DNA from: Vibrio rhodolitus
GTDB taxonomy: Bacteria; Pseudomonadota; Gammaproteobacteria; Enterobacterales; Vibrionaceae
Reading direction: 5' to 3'
Assembly: GCF_003350325.1 (NCBI RefSeq)
Contig: NZ_QLYZ01000003.1
Span: 300,848-364,847 of the forward strand
Length of the DNA: 64,000 nucleotides
Numbering within the stretch: the stretch's first letter is position 1; the number at the start of each line of letters is the position of its first letter. A program made the translations under genes and the position numbers. This document shows, in pieces, positions 1-8,630 of the stretch. The notes below the pieces were generated by a model. That model was not told the origin of the DNA. It was given only the letters and a program-made list of their open reading frames with translations, and made no database searches.

Positions 1-761
1 GTGAAATGGCTCAGTCCACCACATCACACGGTAAGTTAAAGGACATTAACGTTAACATCGAAGGCAACCATGTTTATCTAGTATTCGAGTTTGTGACAGG
101 CGATGCGTCTGGCCAGAATATGGTTACCATCGCAACCCAGCAGGTATTCAGCTATATCTTGGAAGCAAGTCCGATTCAGCCTGTCGAAGCTTTCTTAGAT
201 GGCAATCTATCGGGTGATAAGAAAGCCAATGGTTATGTGCTGCGCTCAGTTCGCGGTAAGAAGGTCTCTGCGGATATTACGATTTCCAAACAGCTCGTCC
301 ATAAACATCTGCACACTACGCCTGAAGCCATGGCAAGTTTCACCCAGATGAATACTGTTGGTGGGCTGCTCAGTGGTTCGATTGGTGTTAATGCGCATTA
401 CGCGAATGCGTTAACCGCACTTTATATCGCTTGTGGGCAAGATGCAGCGTGTGTAGCTGAATCGGCTGTCGGTATTACCCGCATGGAAGTCACTGCACAA
501 GGTGATTTGTACGCATTGGTGACGTTACCTAACATCATGGTGGGCACTGTTGGCGGCGGTACAGGTCTGCCTACCCAAAAAGCATGCCTAGATATTCTTG
601 GCTTGCATGGCAGTGGCAAGGCCAAAGCACTGGCGGAAGTTGCCGCTGGGCTATGTTTGGCGGGTGAATTGTCGATTATCGGCGCATTTTGCGCAGGGCA
701 CTTTTCCCGTGCTCATCAAAAATTGGCGCGTAAAAAGGTGAGCCCACAGCCAACTAGCTAA
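1..761 (+). CDS. hmgA: Hydroxymethylglutaryl-CoA reductase, class I, C-terminal part (5' end outside window)
   Basis: This is the 3' part of a NADPH-dependent HMG-CoA reductase, which reduces HMG-CoA to mevalonate. The frame is open from the window edge, so the true start lies upstream. Counting from the Met at position 6, the catalytic residues of the class I family are visible: Lys72 in GDKKANG, Asp146 in ACGQDAA and His237 in SRAHQK. The motif TVGGGTGLPTQ near residue 181 is also typical. It resembles class I (eukaryotic/archaeal type) enzymes rather than class II. Class I enzymes are known in Vibrio and are thought to have been acquired laterally; that origin is family knowledge, not shown here. 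Confidence 0.93.
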   Translation, partial: EMAQSTTSHGKLKDINVNIEGNHVYLVFEFVTGDASGQNMVTIATQQVFSYILEASPIQPVEAFLDGNLSGDKKANGYVLRSVRGKKVSADITISKQLVHKHLHTTPEAMASFTQMNTVGGLLSGSIGVNAHYANALTALYIACGQDAACVAESAVGITRMEVTAQGDLYALVTLPNIMVGTVGGGTGLPTQKACLDILGLHGSGKAKALAEVAAGLCLAGELSIIGAFCAGHFSRAHQKLARKKVSPQPTS

Positions 762-823
762 GAAAGATTTAGCTATAGTGTGGTTAGTCTCTTCCTTAAA
801 TGATTTTCTGACATGGACGTGAA

Positions 824-1177
824 ATGATGCTGTGGATCATTACTAAATACGCACTGACAGCTGGGATTGTGGTGTTAATTTCAGAAATTGCCAAGCGAAG
901 TGACAAGGCTGGGGCTTTAATTGCCGCTTTGCCGACGGTCACCATATTGGCTTTGATTTGGATGTATATTGAAGGGCAGGGACAAGCGAAACTCGCTAAC
1001 CATGCTTACTACACGTTTTGGTATGTGCTACCCACTTTGCCTATGTTTCTCGCCTTTCCGTTTTTGCTCAGTAAGTTTTCTTTCTGGCCAGCATTAGGTA
1101 TTTGCGCGCTTATCTCAATAGTGTGCTTTTTTACTGTGGCTCTAATCGTTAAGCAGTTTGGGATTGAGCTAACCTAG
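824..1177 (+). CDS. DUF3147-like small integral membrane protein
   Basis: A 117-residue protein with four predicted membrane segments (about residues 5-20, 33-50, 63-82 and 88-110). The arrangement, with a SDKAGALIAALPTV-type stretch after the first helix, is that of DUF3147 proteins, which have no assigned function. It lies 62 bases after the HMG-CoA reductase gene on the same strand, and I see no strong terminator between them, so they may be co-transcribed. ATG codons at 824 and 827 are both possible starts. Confidence is good for a real gene and moderate for the family. Confidence 0.8.
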   Translation: MMLWIITKYALTAGIVVLISEIAKRSDKAGALIAALPTVTILALIWMYIEGQGQAKLANHAYYTFWYVLPTLPMFLAFPFLLSKFSFWPALGICALISIVCFFTVALIVKQFGIELT

Positions 1178-1203
1178 TTTAGTGCCCACGATAAGAAAAC
1201 AAA

Positions 1204-1225
1204 AATGGCGGAGTGATTCCGCCAT
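1204..1225 (-). terminator. Rho-independent terminator of the small lipoprotein gene
   Basis: Arms TGGCGGA and TCCGCCA enclose a short loop. Read on the minus strand the hairpin is followed by TTTTTG, so it ends the lipoprotein gene at 1261; on the plus strand only weak T-richness follows. Confidence 0.7.
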
Positions 1226-1260
1226 TAGTCTCTTTATTATCAAGCGATTTGTTCGCCAGA

Positions 1261-1521
1261 TTAGTACTTCTTCTCAAAGCACATAGTTAGCTCTGTGGTT
1301 GACTTGTTATCTGTCGTGTACTCAGAAGCGTAAACCAAGCTCCAACCATCGTAAGCTGCTAGCTCTTCGTTGGTGTCCGAATCATTAGTCTCTACCGTCA
1401 CACAGCGTAGCATTTTTGATGCATTATCCGCATCGAAGTCACGCATTTGGCTGGTCACGTTTGCGCCTGAACACGCTGTAAGTGCTAGAAGAGTTGACGC
1501 TGCAAAAAGTGCTTTTTTCAT
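1261..1521 (-). CDS. Small predicted lipoprotein
   Basis: An 86-residue protein with a clear lipoprotein signal: charged start MKKA, a hydrophobic stretch, then the lipobox LTAC at residues 13-16 of the chosen start. The mature part is acidic and polar with two further cysteines (RCVTV and MCFEKK), which could form a disulfide in the periplasm. I chose the ATG at 1521 because it puts the charged start directly before the hydrophobic core; an upstream in-frame ATG at 1551 would add ten residues and spoil the signal. I do not recognise the family. Confidence 0.75.
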   Translation of the reverse strand: MKKALFAASTLLALTACSGANVTSQMRDFDADNASKMLRCVTVETNDSDTNEELAAYDGWSLVYASEYTTDNKSTTELTMCFEKKY

Positions 1522-1681
1522 TGTTATTATTCCATATAAAACATAGCGCACGGAAAATAATGGAATGATGTACTATTTGCAAGGCGGTTTTGGTGCTCAC
1601 TGAGAATTTCGTCAGTATTATCATTGTATTATTGAAGTAGGGATGGTGGCATTGCCAACACCCCATAGATAGATTAGGGCT

Positions 1682-3235
1682 CTAAGCGGGTACTTCTTCG
1701 ATAGGCTTATAGCCTAAACGCACGGCTCCCCAATGTTTATTGTTGACATAGATCGGTACCGATAAATCATGCATGATTTCACCGGTATCACGCTTATAGG
1801 TTTGCAATAACATCGTTTGAGTGTGTGAGCCACATTTTTGACCCACTCTATCGCCAAAAATGCGCTTAGTGCGATTGCGTACAATATCGATGTCAGGGTT
1901 CCCCGTAAGTGGCTGACAAAATTCATTGTTGTGAGTCGGTACATAGCCTCGACAATCAGTCGCGATAACGTAAGTGAGCCTGTCGTCTTCGCTTAGTGCT
2001 CTCTCTTGAATGTCCGGTAGTATTCGGTCACAAAATTCATCAAATTGGGTGGAGTACTTTTGTGGATTGGTGCCTTCGATAGGTCGGTAGTTATGATCAA
2101 ACAGTTCAGTTGCCGTGATTTTACCTGTCTCAATCGCGCTCTCAAATTGAGTTGAAATTACGCGGGCTGTTTTACTCGCCGAGTTATAGATAGGCCAATG
2201 CACGCTATCTTCGTACTGAGCGACCACAACCGCGTTACACTGTTCTGCCAATTCCATAAGTTTGCAGGCATCTTCACGCAGCGAGTGCAATTGGTCGTTG
2301 CTTTTGATGATCTCTTCGTTGACTTGATGAACTGAGTCGGCAATCCCTTGCAGCTTGTTTTCATTGATCTCAACGCCCGATGAGATATCTTCAATCTTGT
2401 GTTCGATATTCTGGGCTTTATTGGCAATCGTATCGAGCTGCTGCTCAACCACATTGATGCTTTGCGAACCATCGCTGACTTTGCTTGAGAGCGTGCGGAT
2501 CACTTGACCGACACTTTTGGTTTCCATCACGACAGAATCGATGATCTTGGAGGCTTTGTCTGTGCTCTGGGTTGTTCTGTCCGCCAGATCGCGCACCTCA
2601 TTGGCAACGACCGCAAAACCACGCCCAGAGTCGCCAGCCCGCGCCGCTTCAATCGCCGCATTCAATGCCAGTAGATTGGTTTGCGCGGCAATAGCTTCAA
2701 TATCCGCTGCGACCTGACGAATTCTATCAATTTGCGCTTCAAGATGTTCCACTTGGTCGAGTGAGTTTTCTGCTTCATTAACCATTTCATTCATGTTGAT
2801 GACAGTTTCACTCAACTGATTCTGGCAAAGCGTCGCGACGCTATACATCTCCAGCGCTTCTGCATGGGTATCGTGCGCAGACGCGGTGGTCTGTTTTAAT
2901 GTTTCAGCGATGGTGTTGGTATTCATGCTCACCAACTCGGATTGCGCCGCTTGCTTCTCGACGCTTTGCGAAACATTATCGATTGCAGCAGAAACCTCAG
3001 CCGCGATAACGGCTTCTTGGTTCATCTCATCGGCAATTTTTGCAGCAACGCTAGTTTCTTCAGGTTGATGATGTTCGCTTTCATCGTTTGTTTTTCGCAT
3101 CCGTACATATGCGAGGATCAATGCCAGAGTGAAAAGTGGGGCACTTGCAGCAATACCAAATTGGAACTGGTAAAATATTCCTATACAGCTCAATACGAAT
3201 ATATCTAGCCATCTAGTAATCAGATCTAACCTCAT
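1682..3235 (-). CDS. Methyl-accepting chemotaxis protein with C-terminal cytoplasmic sensor-like domain
   Basis: A 517-residue chemoreceptor. Two closely spaced membrane segments lie at about residues 9-45 with almost no periplasmic loop between them. No HAMP domain is evident. The cytoplasmic signalling hairpin carries the conserved tip with [17 protein letters not shown] near residue 185, the site that binds CheW and CheA. Beyond the methylation helices, residues about 350-517 form a cache-like C-terminal domain with two Cys (FCQPL, QKCGS) and a conserved [20 protein letters not shown] segment. The ATG at 3235 is preceded by AAGGAAG. The signal is probably sensed inside the cell; the ligand is unknown. 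Confidence 0.88.
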   Translation of the reverse strand: MRLDLITRWLDIFVLSCIGIFYQFQFGIAASAPLFTLALILAYVRMRKTNDESEHHQPEETSVAAKIADEMNQEAVIAAEVSAAIDNVSQSVEKQAAQSELVSMNTNTIAETLKQTTASAHDTHAEALEMYSVATLCQNQLSETVINMNEMVNEAENSLDQVEHLEAQIDRIRQVAADIEAIAAQTNLLALNAAIEAARAGDSGRGFAVVANEVRDLADRTTQSTDKASKIIDSVVMETKSVGQVIRTLSSKVSDGSQSINVVEQQLDTIANKAQNIEHKIEDISSGVEINENKLQGIADSVHQVNEEIIKSNDQLHSLREDACKLMELAEQCNAVVVAQYEDSVHWPIYNSASKTARVISTQFESAIETGKITATELFDHNYRPIEGTNPQKYSTQFDEFCDRILPDIQERALSEDDRLTYVIATDCRGYVPTHNNEFCQPLTGNPDIDIVRNRTKRIFGDRVGQKCGSHTQTMLLQTYKRDTGEIMHDLSVPIYVNNKHWGAVRLGYKPIEEVPA

Positions 3236-3688
3236 ATAACTTCCTTATCGCTCTATAGTTTGAATTGTATTTGACTAAAAACCGCGATCCTTGGCTTTTA
3301 TAAATGGGTGTTGTTTATATACATCAACAGTCTGGTATAACTCGGCATGAATATCTAGGTGGATTCACCGTATCAGTTTTAAGGATATTTAGTCTGTTTG
3401 TACTAACTCATGCTTAATATTTTAGTGGGATTTATATTAGTTATCGATTAAATATTAGTTATGACAAGCGTTAGCGCGATGTGGTTAGATAGATATATCA
3501 TCAAGTTTTTAGATTTATTCTAATATGATGAGATAATTACGACGTTAGTAAATTTGTGAGTTAGAACAACTTAGTTTTGTCGCTCTCTATAGTGTGAGCT
3601 TGGTCGATGGTATCCTTTTTACTGCTGAAATTTTGTTTGTTGGTAACAAATAAATAGGACGTTGTTTTATTTAAAAAGGATTTTATCA
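3236..3688. other. AT-rich intergenic region between divergent receptor and channel genes
   Basis: About 450 bases without a convincing open frame. It must hold the divergent promoters of the chemoreceptor (minus) and the cation channel (plus). I see no clear operator, terminator or RNA gene in it. Confidence 0.5.
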
Positions 3689-4525
3689 ATGATCTCATCA
3701 TTGCACATTAGATTGACGGACATTAACAACAATAAGCTATTCCAAGCATTTACGGTTGTAGTGATCATTCTTGCGGCGCTTTCAATTGGAGCCAATACTT
3801 TCGAGCTTCCTGCCAATGTGAGTACACTCATTCATTGGCTTGATCAGTTTATATTGGTCTTTTTCCTCATCGAAATCGTGATTAAATTCTTCTCGTACAA
3901 AAATAAAGTCGATTTCTTTAAAAGTGGTTGGAACATATTTGATGCAGTTATTGTGATTGGTAGTTTGCTTCCATCAGCGGGACAAGGCATTCTCATTGCG
4001 CGACTGCTGCGTGTATTTCGTGTATTACGTTTGGTCTCTGCCATACCTCAGTTGAAATTACTGATTAATGCGCTGATCAAAGCAATACCGAAAATGGGTT
4101 ATATTGCGGTACTGATGTTTATTATTTTCTATATCTATGCCGTTATTGGTAGTTTGATTTTCTCCCATATTAACGAGGTGTTGTGGGGAGATGTGTCCAT
4201 TTCAATGTTAACCCTATTTCGCATTGCCACATTTGAGGATTGGACGGATGTGATGTACGAGACGATGGCGGTATATCCATTGAGTTGGATTTTTTATCTA
4301 ACCTTTATTTTCCTGACCGCATTTGTCTTTCTGAATATGATGATTGGTGTTGTTATCGAGACGATGACCGCAGAACACGCTCTTGCCGAGCAAGATGAGA
4401 GTGCTGAATTACCCACGCTGTCGTCTGAGCATGAACAAAGACAGATATTTGCCACTCATTCACAAGTAGAGTCGTTACAAAAAGAACTGATTGAAATTAA
4501 GCAGCTATTAAAGCAGAAGCAGTAG
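3689..4525 (+). CDS. Single-domain voltage-gated cation channel (NaChBac superfamily) with Cav-like filter
   Basis: A 278-residue ion transport protein that would work as a tetramer in the inner membrane. Segments S1-S3 span about residues 21-36, 54-68 and 82-94. S4 carries four arginines at three-residue spacing (R105, R108, R111, R114), a voltage sensor. The pore loop filter is TFEDWTD at residues 181-187. Known bacterial sodium channels carry TLESWAS/TLESWSM, while the engineered calcium channel CavAb carries TLDDWSD, so extra acidic residues here suggest calcium permeability. A Glu/Gln-rich coiled coil ends the protein. I chose the ATG at 3689 with AAAGGA eight bases upstream over an upstream TTG. 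Confidence 0.88.
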   Translation: MISSLHIRLTDINNNKLFQAFTVVVIILAALSIGANTFELPANVSTLIHWLDQFILVFFLIEIVIKFFSYKNKVDFFKSGWNIFDAVIVIGSLLPSAGQGILIARLLRVFRVLRLVSAIPQLKLLINALIKAIPKMGYIAVLMFIIFYIYAVIGSLIFSHINEVLWGDVSISMLTLFRIATFEDWTDVMYETMAVYPLSWIFYLTFIFLTAFVFLNMMIGVVIETMTAEHALAEQDESAELPTLSSEHEQRQIFATHSQVESLQKELIEIKQLLKQKQ

Positions 4526-4565
4526 TTGTTCCAATAGAGATAAATGGTTAAACAAAGGGATTTGA

Positions 4566-4590
4566 AAAGCCCCTGACAGAGCAGGGGCTT
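4566..4590 (-). terminator. Terminator of ppsA
   Basis: Arms AGCCCCTG and CAGGGGCT around a six-base loop, with TTTTC following on the minus strand. It sits 38 bases past the ppsA stop and also lies beyond the channel gene, so it may act in both directions. Confidence 0.75.
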
Positions 4591-4627
4591 GGATCTTTAA
4601 GCTGAATCTAAAATGGTTCTATACGGT

Positions 4628-6997
4628 TTACTGACCGACTTTACTCAGTTTTAGCCACGTATCGATCACCGTATCTGGGTTTAGCGAAACAGAGCTGATA
4701 CCTTGCTCCATTAGCCATTGGGCAAGATCGTCGTGATCCGATGGACCTTGACCACAAATGCCCACGTATTTGCCAGCTTTGGTGGCAGCATCAATCGCCA
4801 TTTTCAGCATTGCTTTGACCGCTGGGTTGCGCTCATCAAATAGGTAAGCCACATCACCAGAATCACGGTCTAAACCGAGTGTCAGCTGGGTCATATCGTT
4901 TGAACCAATTGAGAAGCCATCAAAGTACTTGAGGAACTCTTCCGCCAAAATTGCGTTTGATGGCAGCTCACACATCATGATCACTTTCAGACCTTGATCG
5001 CCACGGCGTAAGTCAAACTTCGCCAGGAGATCGATAACTGAAGCGGCTTCATCTGTGGTGCGCACAAATGGGATCATGATTTCAACGTTCTTTAGACCCA
5101 TTTCATTGCGTACGCGTTTGATTGCTCGCGTTTCAAGCTCGAAACATTCTTCGAAGTCCGGTGAGATATAGCGAGAAGCGCCACGGAAGCCCAGCATTGG
5201 GTTCTCTTCGTGTGGTTCGTACTCTTTACCACCGACTAGGTTGCCGTACTCGTTAGACTTAAAGTCAGACATACGCACGATAACGCGTTTTGGCCAGAAC
5301 GCTGAGGCGATAGTTGCAATACCCTCGGTTAGCTTACTGACGTAAAAATCGACTGGGTCTTTGTAGCCACGAATGCGTTGACTGATCTCGGCTTTCAGCT
5401 CGTCGCTTTGTGCGTCGAAGTTAAGCAGTGCTTTCGGGTGAATACCAATCATCTTGTTGATGATAAATTCTAAACGTGCAAGACCGACACCTTCATTCGG
5501 GATCTGCGCAAAGTCGAAGGCGCGATCTGGGTTACCGACGTTCATCATTACTTTAGTAGGCAGTAAAGGTAGCTCGTCTACCGATGAGCGTTTTACGGCA
5601 AAGTCGAGCTCGCCTTGGTAAACATAACCGGTTTCACCTTCAGCGCAAGAAACAGTCACAGTCGTACCATCAGTCAGCAACTCAGTGGCGTTGCCACAGC
5701 CAACGATAGCAGGAATACCCAATTCACGAGCAATGATGGCTGCGTGACATGTACGACCGCCGCGATTAGTGACAATCGCAGAAGCTTTCTTCATCACAGG
5801 TTCCCAATCAGGGTCAGTCATATCGGTAACGAGCACATCGCCGTCTTGGACTAGTGACATTTGATCCAGTGAATCGACTAGGCGTACTGGACCTGTGCCA
5901 ATACGTTGACCGATCGCGCGACCTTCCAGAAGAACCTCTGCCTTATTGCTCAGCTCATAACGCTCAATCACGTTTTGGTTACTCTGTGAACATACTGTTT
6001 CAGGGCGTGCCTGTACGATGTAAAGCTGGCCATCAATGCCATCTTTTGCCCACTCAATATCCATTGGACGTTGGTAGTGCTGCTCGATGATCATCGCTTG
6101 TTTGGCAAGTTCTTTGATCTCTTCGTCGTTGAGTGAGAACTGGTTACGCTCTTGCTCGTCGGTATCGATGATCTCAACTTGTTTGCCAATTTCTGGATTT
6201 GGTGAGTAGATCATTTTGATCTGCTTTGAGCCGAAGGTCTTTTTCACAATCGGATGTTGACCAGCCTCAAGCATCGGTTTGTGCACATAGAACTCATCAG
6301 GGTTAACAGCGCCCTGAACCACCATTTCACCTAACCCCCAAGACGAAGTGATAAAAACTACTTGATCAAAGCCTGATTCGGTATCGAGAGTGAACATCAC
6401 CCCAGAAGAGGCTTTGTCTGAGCGAACCATGCATTGAATGCCCGCAGATAACGAGATTCCACGATGGTTAAAACTTTGGTGAACACGGTATGAAATGGCG
6501 CGATCATTAAACAGTGATGCGTAAACGTGTTTGGTCGCTTCTAAAACGGCATCAATGCCTTTGACGTTGAGGAAGGTTTCTTGCTGACCTGCAAATGAGG
6601 CATCTGGCAGATCCTCTGCAGTAGCAGATGAGCGAACTGCAACCGACATTTCAGGCTTGCCGGCTGTCAGTTCCTCATAATTGGCACGTATATCTTGTTC
6701 TAAATCGGCTGGGAAAGGGGCATCTAACACCCATTGGCGAATTTGCGCACCGGTTTTACGTAGTGCGTCAACGTCACTAACGTCGAGTTCATCCAGTAGT
6801 TGGTGAATACGATCGTCAAGACCGTCATGGTCTAGGAATTGGTTAAAGGCATAAGAGGTCGTCGCGAATCCGTTAGGAACGGAAACACCTGCTTTAGAGA
6901 GGTTGGAAACCATCTCACCCAGCGAGGCATTTTTGCCACCAACCTTATCAACATCTTCCATGGATAGGCCATTAAACCATAGGGTATTGTTTTGCAT
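4628..6997 (-). CDS. ppsA: Phosphoenolpyruvate synthase
   Basis: A 789-residue enzyme that makes phosphoenolpyruvate, AMP and phosphate from pyruvate, ATP and water, opening gluconeogenesis. The N-terminal ATP-grasp domain is followed by the swivelling phosphohistidine domain, with [17 protein letters not shown] around catalytic His418, and the C-terminal pyruvate-binding barrel ([23 protein letters not shown]). Thr416, two residues before the histidine, matches the threonine that PpsR phosphorylates in other bacteria. The start at 6997 is backed by CTGGAGAAAG just upstream; longer starts lack homologous sequence. It is divergent from ppsR. Confidence 0.97.
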   Translation of the reverse strand: MQNNTLWFNGLSMEDVDKVGGKNASLGEMVSNLSKAGVSVPNGFATTSYAFNQFLDHDGLDDRIHQLLDELDVSDVDALRKTGAQIRQWVLDAPFPADLEQDIRANYEELTAGKPEMSVAVRSSATAEDLPDASFAGQQETFLNVKGIDAVLEATKHVYASLFNDRAISYRVHQSFNHRGISLSAGIQCMVRSDKASSGVMFTLDTESGFDQVVFITSSWGLGEMVVQGAVNPDEFYVHKPMLEAGQHPIVKKTFGSKQIKMIYSPNPEIGKQVEIIDTDEQERNQFSLNDEEIKELAKQAMIIEQHYQRPMDIEWAKDGIDGQLYIVQARPETVCSQSNQNVIERYELSNKAEVLLEGRAIGQRIGTGPVRLVDSLDQMSLVQDGDVLVTDMTDPDWEPVMKKASAIVTNRGGRTCHAAIIARELGIPAIVGCGNATELLTDGTTVTVSCAEGETGYVYQGELDFAVKRSSVDELPLLPTKVMMNVGNPDRAFDFAQIPNEGVGLARLEFIINKMIGIHPKALLNFDAQSDELKAEISQRIRGYKDPVDFYVSKLTEGIATIASAFWPKRVIVRMSDFKSNEYGNLVGGKEYEPHEENPMLGFRGASRYISPDFEECFELETRAIKRVRNEMGLKNVEIMIPFVRTTDEAASVIDLLAKFDLRRGDQGLKVIMMCELPSNAILAEEFLKYFDGFSIGSNDMTQLTLGLDRDSGDVAYLFDERNPAVKAMLKMAIDAATKAGKYVGICGQGPSDHDDLAQWLMEQGISSVSLNPDTVIDTWLKLSKVGQ

Positions 6998-7175
6998 GTC
7001 TTTCTCCAGAATGCAGCATTTAGTGTAGGGGTTTTTATGGCAAACGTTTACGTGAGATCTCAAAAAAATTTTTAACAAATTTTAAAAGCTGTGCTCAGCG
7101 TAATAGTCTGCTCGGGTTATTTATTTGTATTATGGGACTATCCTAATCAAATAATTTTGAAAGTTTAAATAAAAC

Positions 7176-8009
7176 ATGCAAAAAAATAGTCAAAGTCGTG
7201 ATGTATTCTATGTTTCTGATGGAACCGCCATAACATGTGAGACCTTGGGGCATGTTGTTTTAGGTCAATTTCCTTTCAAAGCAAATGAAAAAACATTCCC
7301 TTTCATCGAAAGTGAAGAAAAGTTGATAAATTTGTTAAAGGAAATCCAGTGCTCGTATCAAAAAAACGGCGAAAAGCCGCTAGTTTTTTTCTCTATTGTG
7401 TTGCCACAACTAAAGGCGATGCTGCTGGAAGCGCCGGCCTATTGCTATGATGTGATTGAAAGTTTGGTTAGTCGGGTCGAGCAAGATACGCAGTTGCAGC
7501 CCGAACCGAAATTGCAACGCTCACGCAGTGTTGGTAAAGATTCCGAGACCTATTTCGATCGAATTGCCGCGATTGAATACACCTTGGCACACGATGATGG
7601 CATCACGCTTAAAGGTTTGGAAAAAGCCGATATTATTTTGCTCGGCGTGTCTCGCAGTGGCAAAACACCAACCAGCCTTTATATGGCGATGCAGTTTGGC
7701 TTGCGCGTGGTGAATTACCCATTTATTGAAGAAGATATCCGTCGGTTACGCTTGTTGCCTGAGTTTGAGATCCATCGCCATAAACTGTTTGGTTTAACCA
7801 TTGATCCTGAACGTTTAACTCAGATCCGTGAAAACCGTTTGGCAGGCAGTGAATACGCCAGTACGGAGCAGTGCTTGGCCGAGCTTGCCAGTGTTGAAGC
7901 GCTGTTTCGCCGCGAAGCGATCCCTTACATCAATACTTCAGCGCTGTCGGTAGAAGAGATCTCAACCCGAATCTTGGAAAAATCAGGGCTAAGAAGACGC
8001 CTGCTGTAA
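7176..8009 (+). CDS. ppsR: PEP synthase regulatory protein (ADP-dependent kinase / Pi-dependent pyrophosphorylase)
   Basis: A 277-residue DUF299 protein. In this family PpsR inactivates PEP synthase by phosphorylating the threonine next to its catalytic histidine, using ADP as donor, and reverses this by phosphorolysis. The P-loop-like GVSRSGKT is at residues 157-164, and the N-terminal [16 protein letters not shown] is the family's opening motif. It is divergent from ppsA across 178 bases, so enzyme and regulator share a control region. The ribosome binding site is weak. The length is normal for the family. Confidence 0.96.
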   Translation: MQKNSQSRDVFYVSDGTAITCETLGHVVLGQFPFKANEKTFPFIESEEKLINLLKEIQCSYQKNGEKPLVFFSIVLPQLKAMLLEAPAYCYDVIESLVSRVEQDTQLQPEPKLQRSRSVGKDSETYFDRIAAIEYTLAHDDGITLKGLEKADIILLGVSRSGKTPTSLYMAMQFGLRVVNYPFIEEDIRRLRLLPEFEIHRHKLFGLTIDPERLTQIRENRLAGSEYASTEQCLAELASVEALFRREAIPYINTSALSVEEISTRILEKSGLRRRLL

Positions 8010-8010
8010 T

Positions 8011-8041
8011 ACCAAGATTAAGATTGGTTAAATACTTGGTT
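8011..8041. repeat. Imperfect inverted repeat after ppsR
   Basis: ACCAAG and CTTGGT arms, with internal TTAA pairs, lie directly behind the ppsR stop. There is no T-run, so its terminator role is unclear. It resembles in its outer arms the longer hairpin at 22423-22459. Confidence 0.35.
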
Positions 8042-8044
8042 GAT

Positions 8045-8060
8045 TGCGACTGCCATCACA
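8045..8060. promoter_or_regulatory. Candidate CRP (cAMP receptor protein) site
   Basis: TGCGA-N6-TCACA differs by one base from the CRP half-site pair TGTGA-N6-TCACA. It lies 65 bases before the small exported protein at 8126. This is a match by eye only and could be chance. Confidence 0.35.
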
Positions 8061-8125
8061 GCACAGGTTTTCTCTTAACTTATTGCTTTTGTTAGAGTTC
8101 GAGTAAGCAAGGAAAGGAGAGATGG

Positions 8126-8557
8126 ATGAAGAAATATGTTGTGATCGCAACAACACTTGGATTTGCGCTATTTATGTGGTTTGGCAGCCAGTCAGGCTGG
8201 TTTGATTCAAATAATCCTGATTCTTTCCCCAAGCGCCCTGCAGAGCCAGGCTTTGACGTTCATCAAGGCTTTGATGGTCGATGGCAAGGAAGAAGAGAGG
8301 ATGTGACTGGCAACAACCTTTGCAGCAAAACTGCAATTACCGGTGTAGTAGAAAACGGCTTTGTACAGTTAACCTTAGCCTACAATGGCACTGTGCTGAC
8401 GGGTTGGATAGATAGCCAAGGTCAGCTGACCTTGTATGCTAATCATTCACAGTGGGATTACCGTTTTAGCGGTAATGCAATTGGTGACCGAATTGGCGGA
8501 CGATGGTATCTGACCAATGGTCCTTGTAAGGGGAGTTGGTCGATTGAACGTGAGTGA
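8126..8557 (+). CDS. Exported or membrane-anchored protein of unknown function
   Basis: A 143-residue protein with an N-terminal hydrophobic segment (residues 5-20) that could be an uncleaved signal anchor. The mature part is Gly- and Trp-rich with a predicted beta-rich C-terminal half. Two cysteines (NNLCSKT and NGPCKGS) flank that half and could form a disulfide. The start has a very good ribosome binding site, AAGGAGAG. It stands alone between ppsR and the aldehyde dehydrogenase. I do not recognise the family. Confidence 0.75.
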   Translation: MKKYVVIATTLGFALFMWFGSQSGWFDSNNPDSFPKRPAEPGFDVHQGFDGRWQGRREDVTGNNLCSKTAITGVVENGFVQLTLAYNGTVLTGWIDSQGQLTLYANHSQWDYRFSGNAIGDRIGGRWYLTNGPCKGSWSIERE

Positions 8558-8630
8558 TTTTTTAGTTATTAATAGCTAAGCTTATACCTCAGGGAATCTT
8601 GGTTTAGCAGTTTATAAGTGAAGTAGGGCA

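Noticed and set aside
2942..3208. Plus-strand frames across the start of the first chemoreceptor gene
   Set aside because: The opposite strand encodes the receptor's membrane and signalling helices with a good ribosome binding site; these are shadows.
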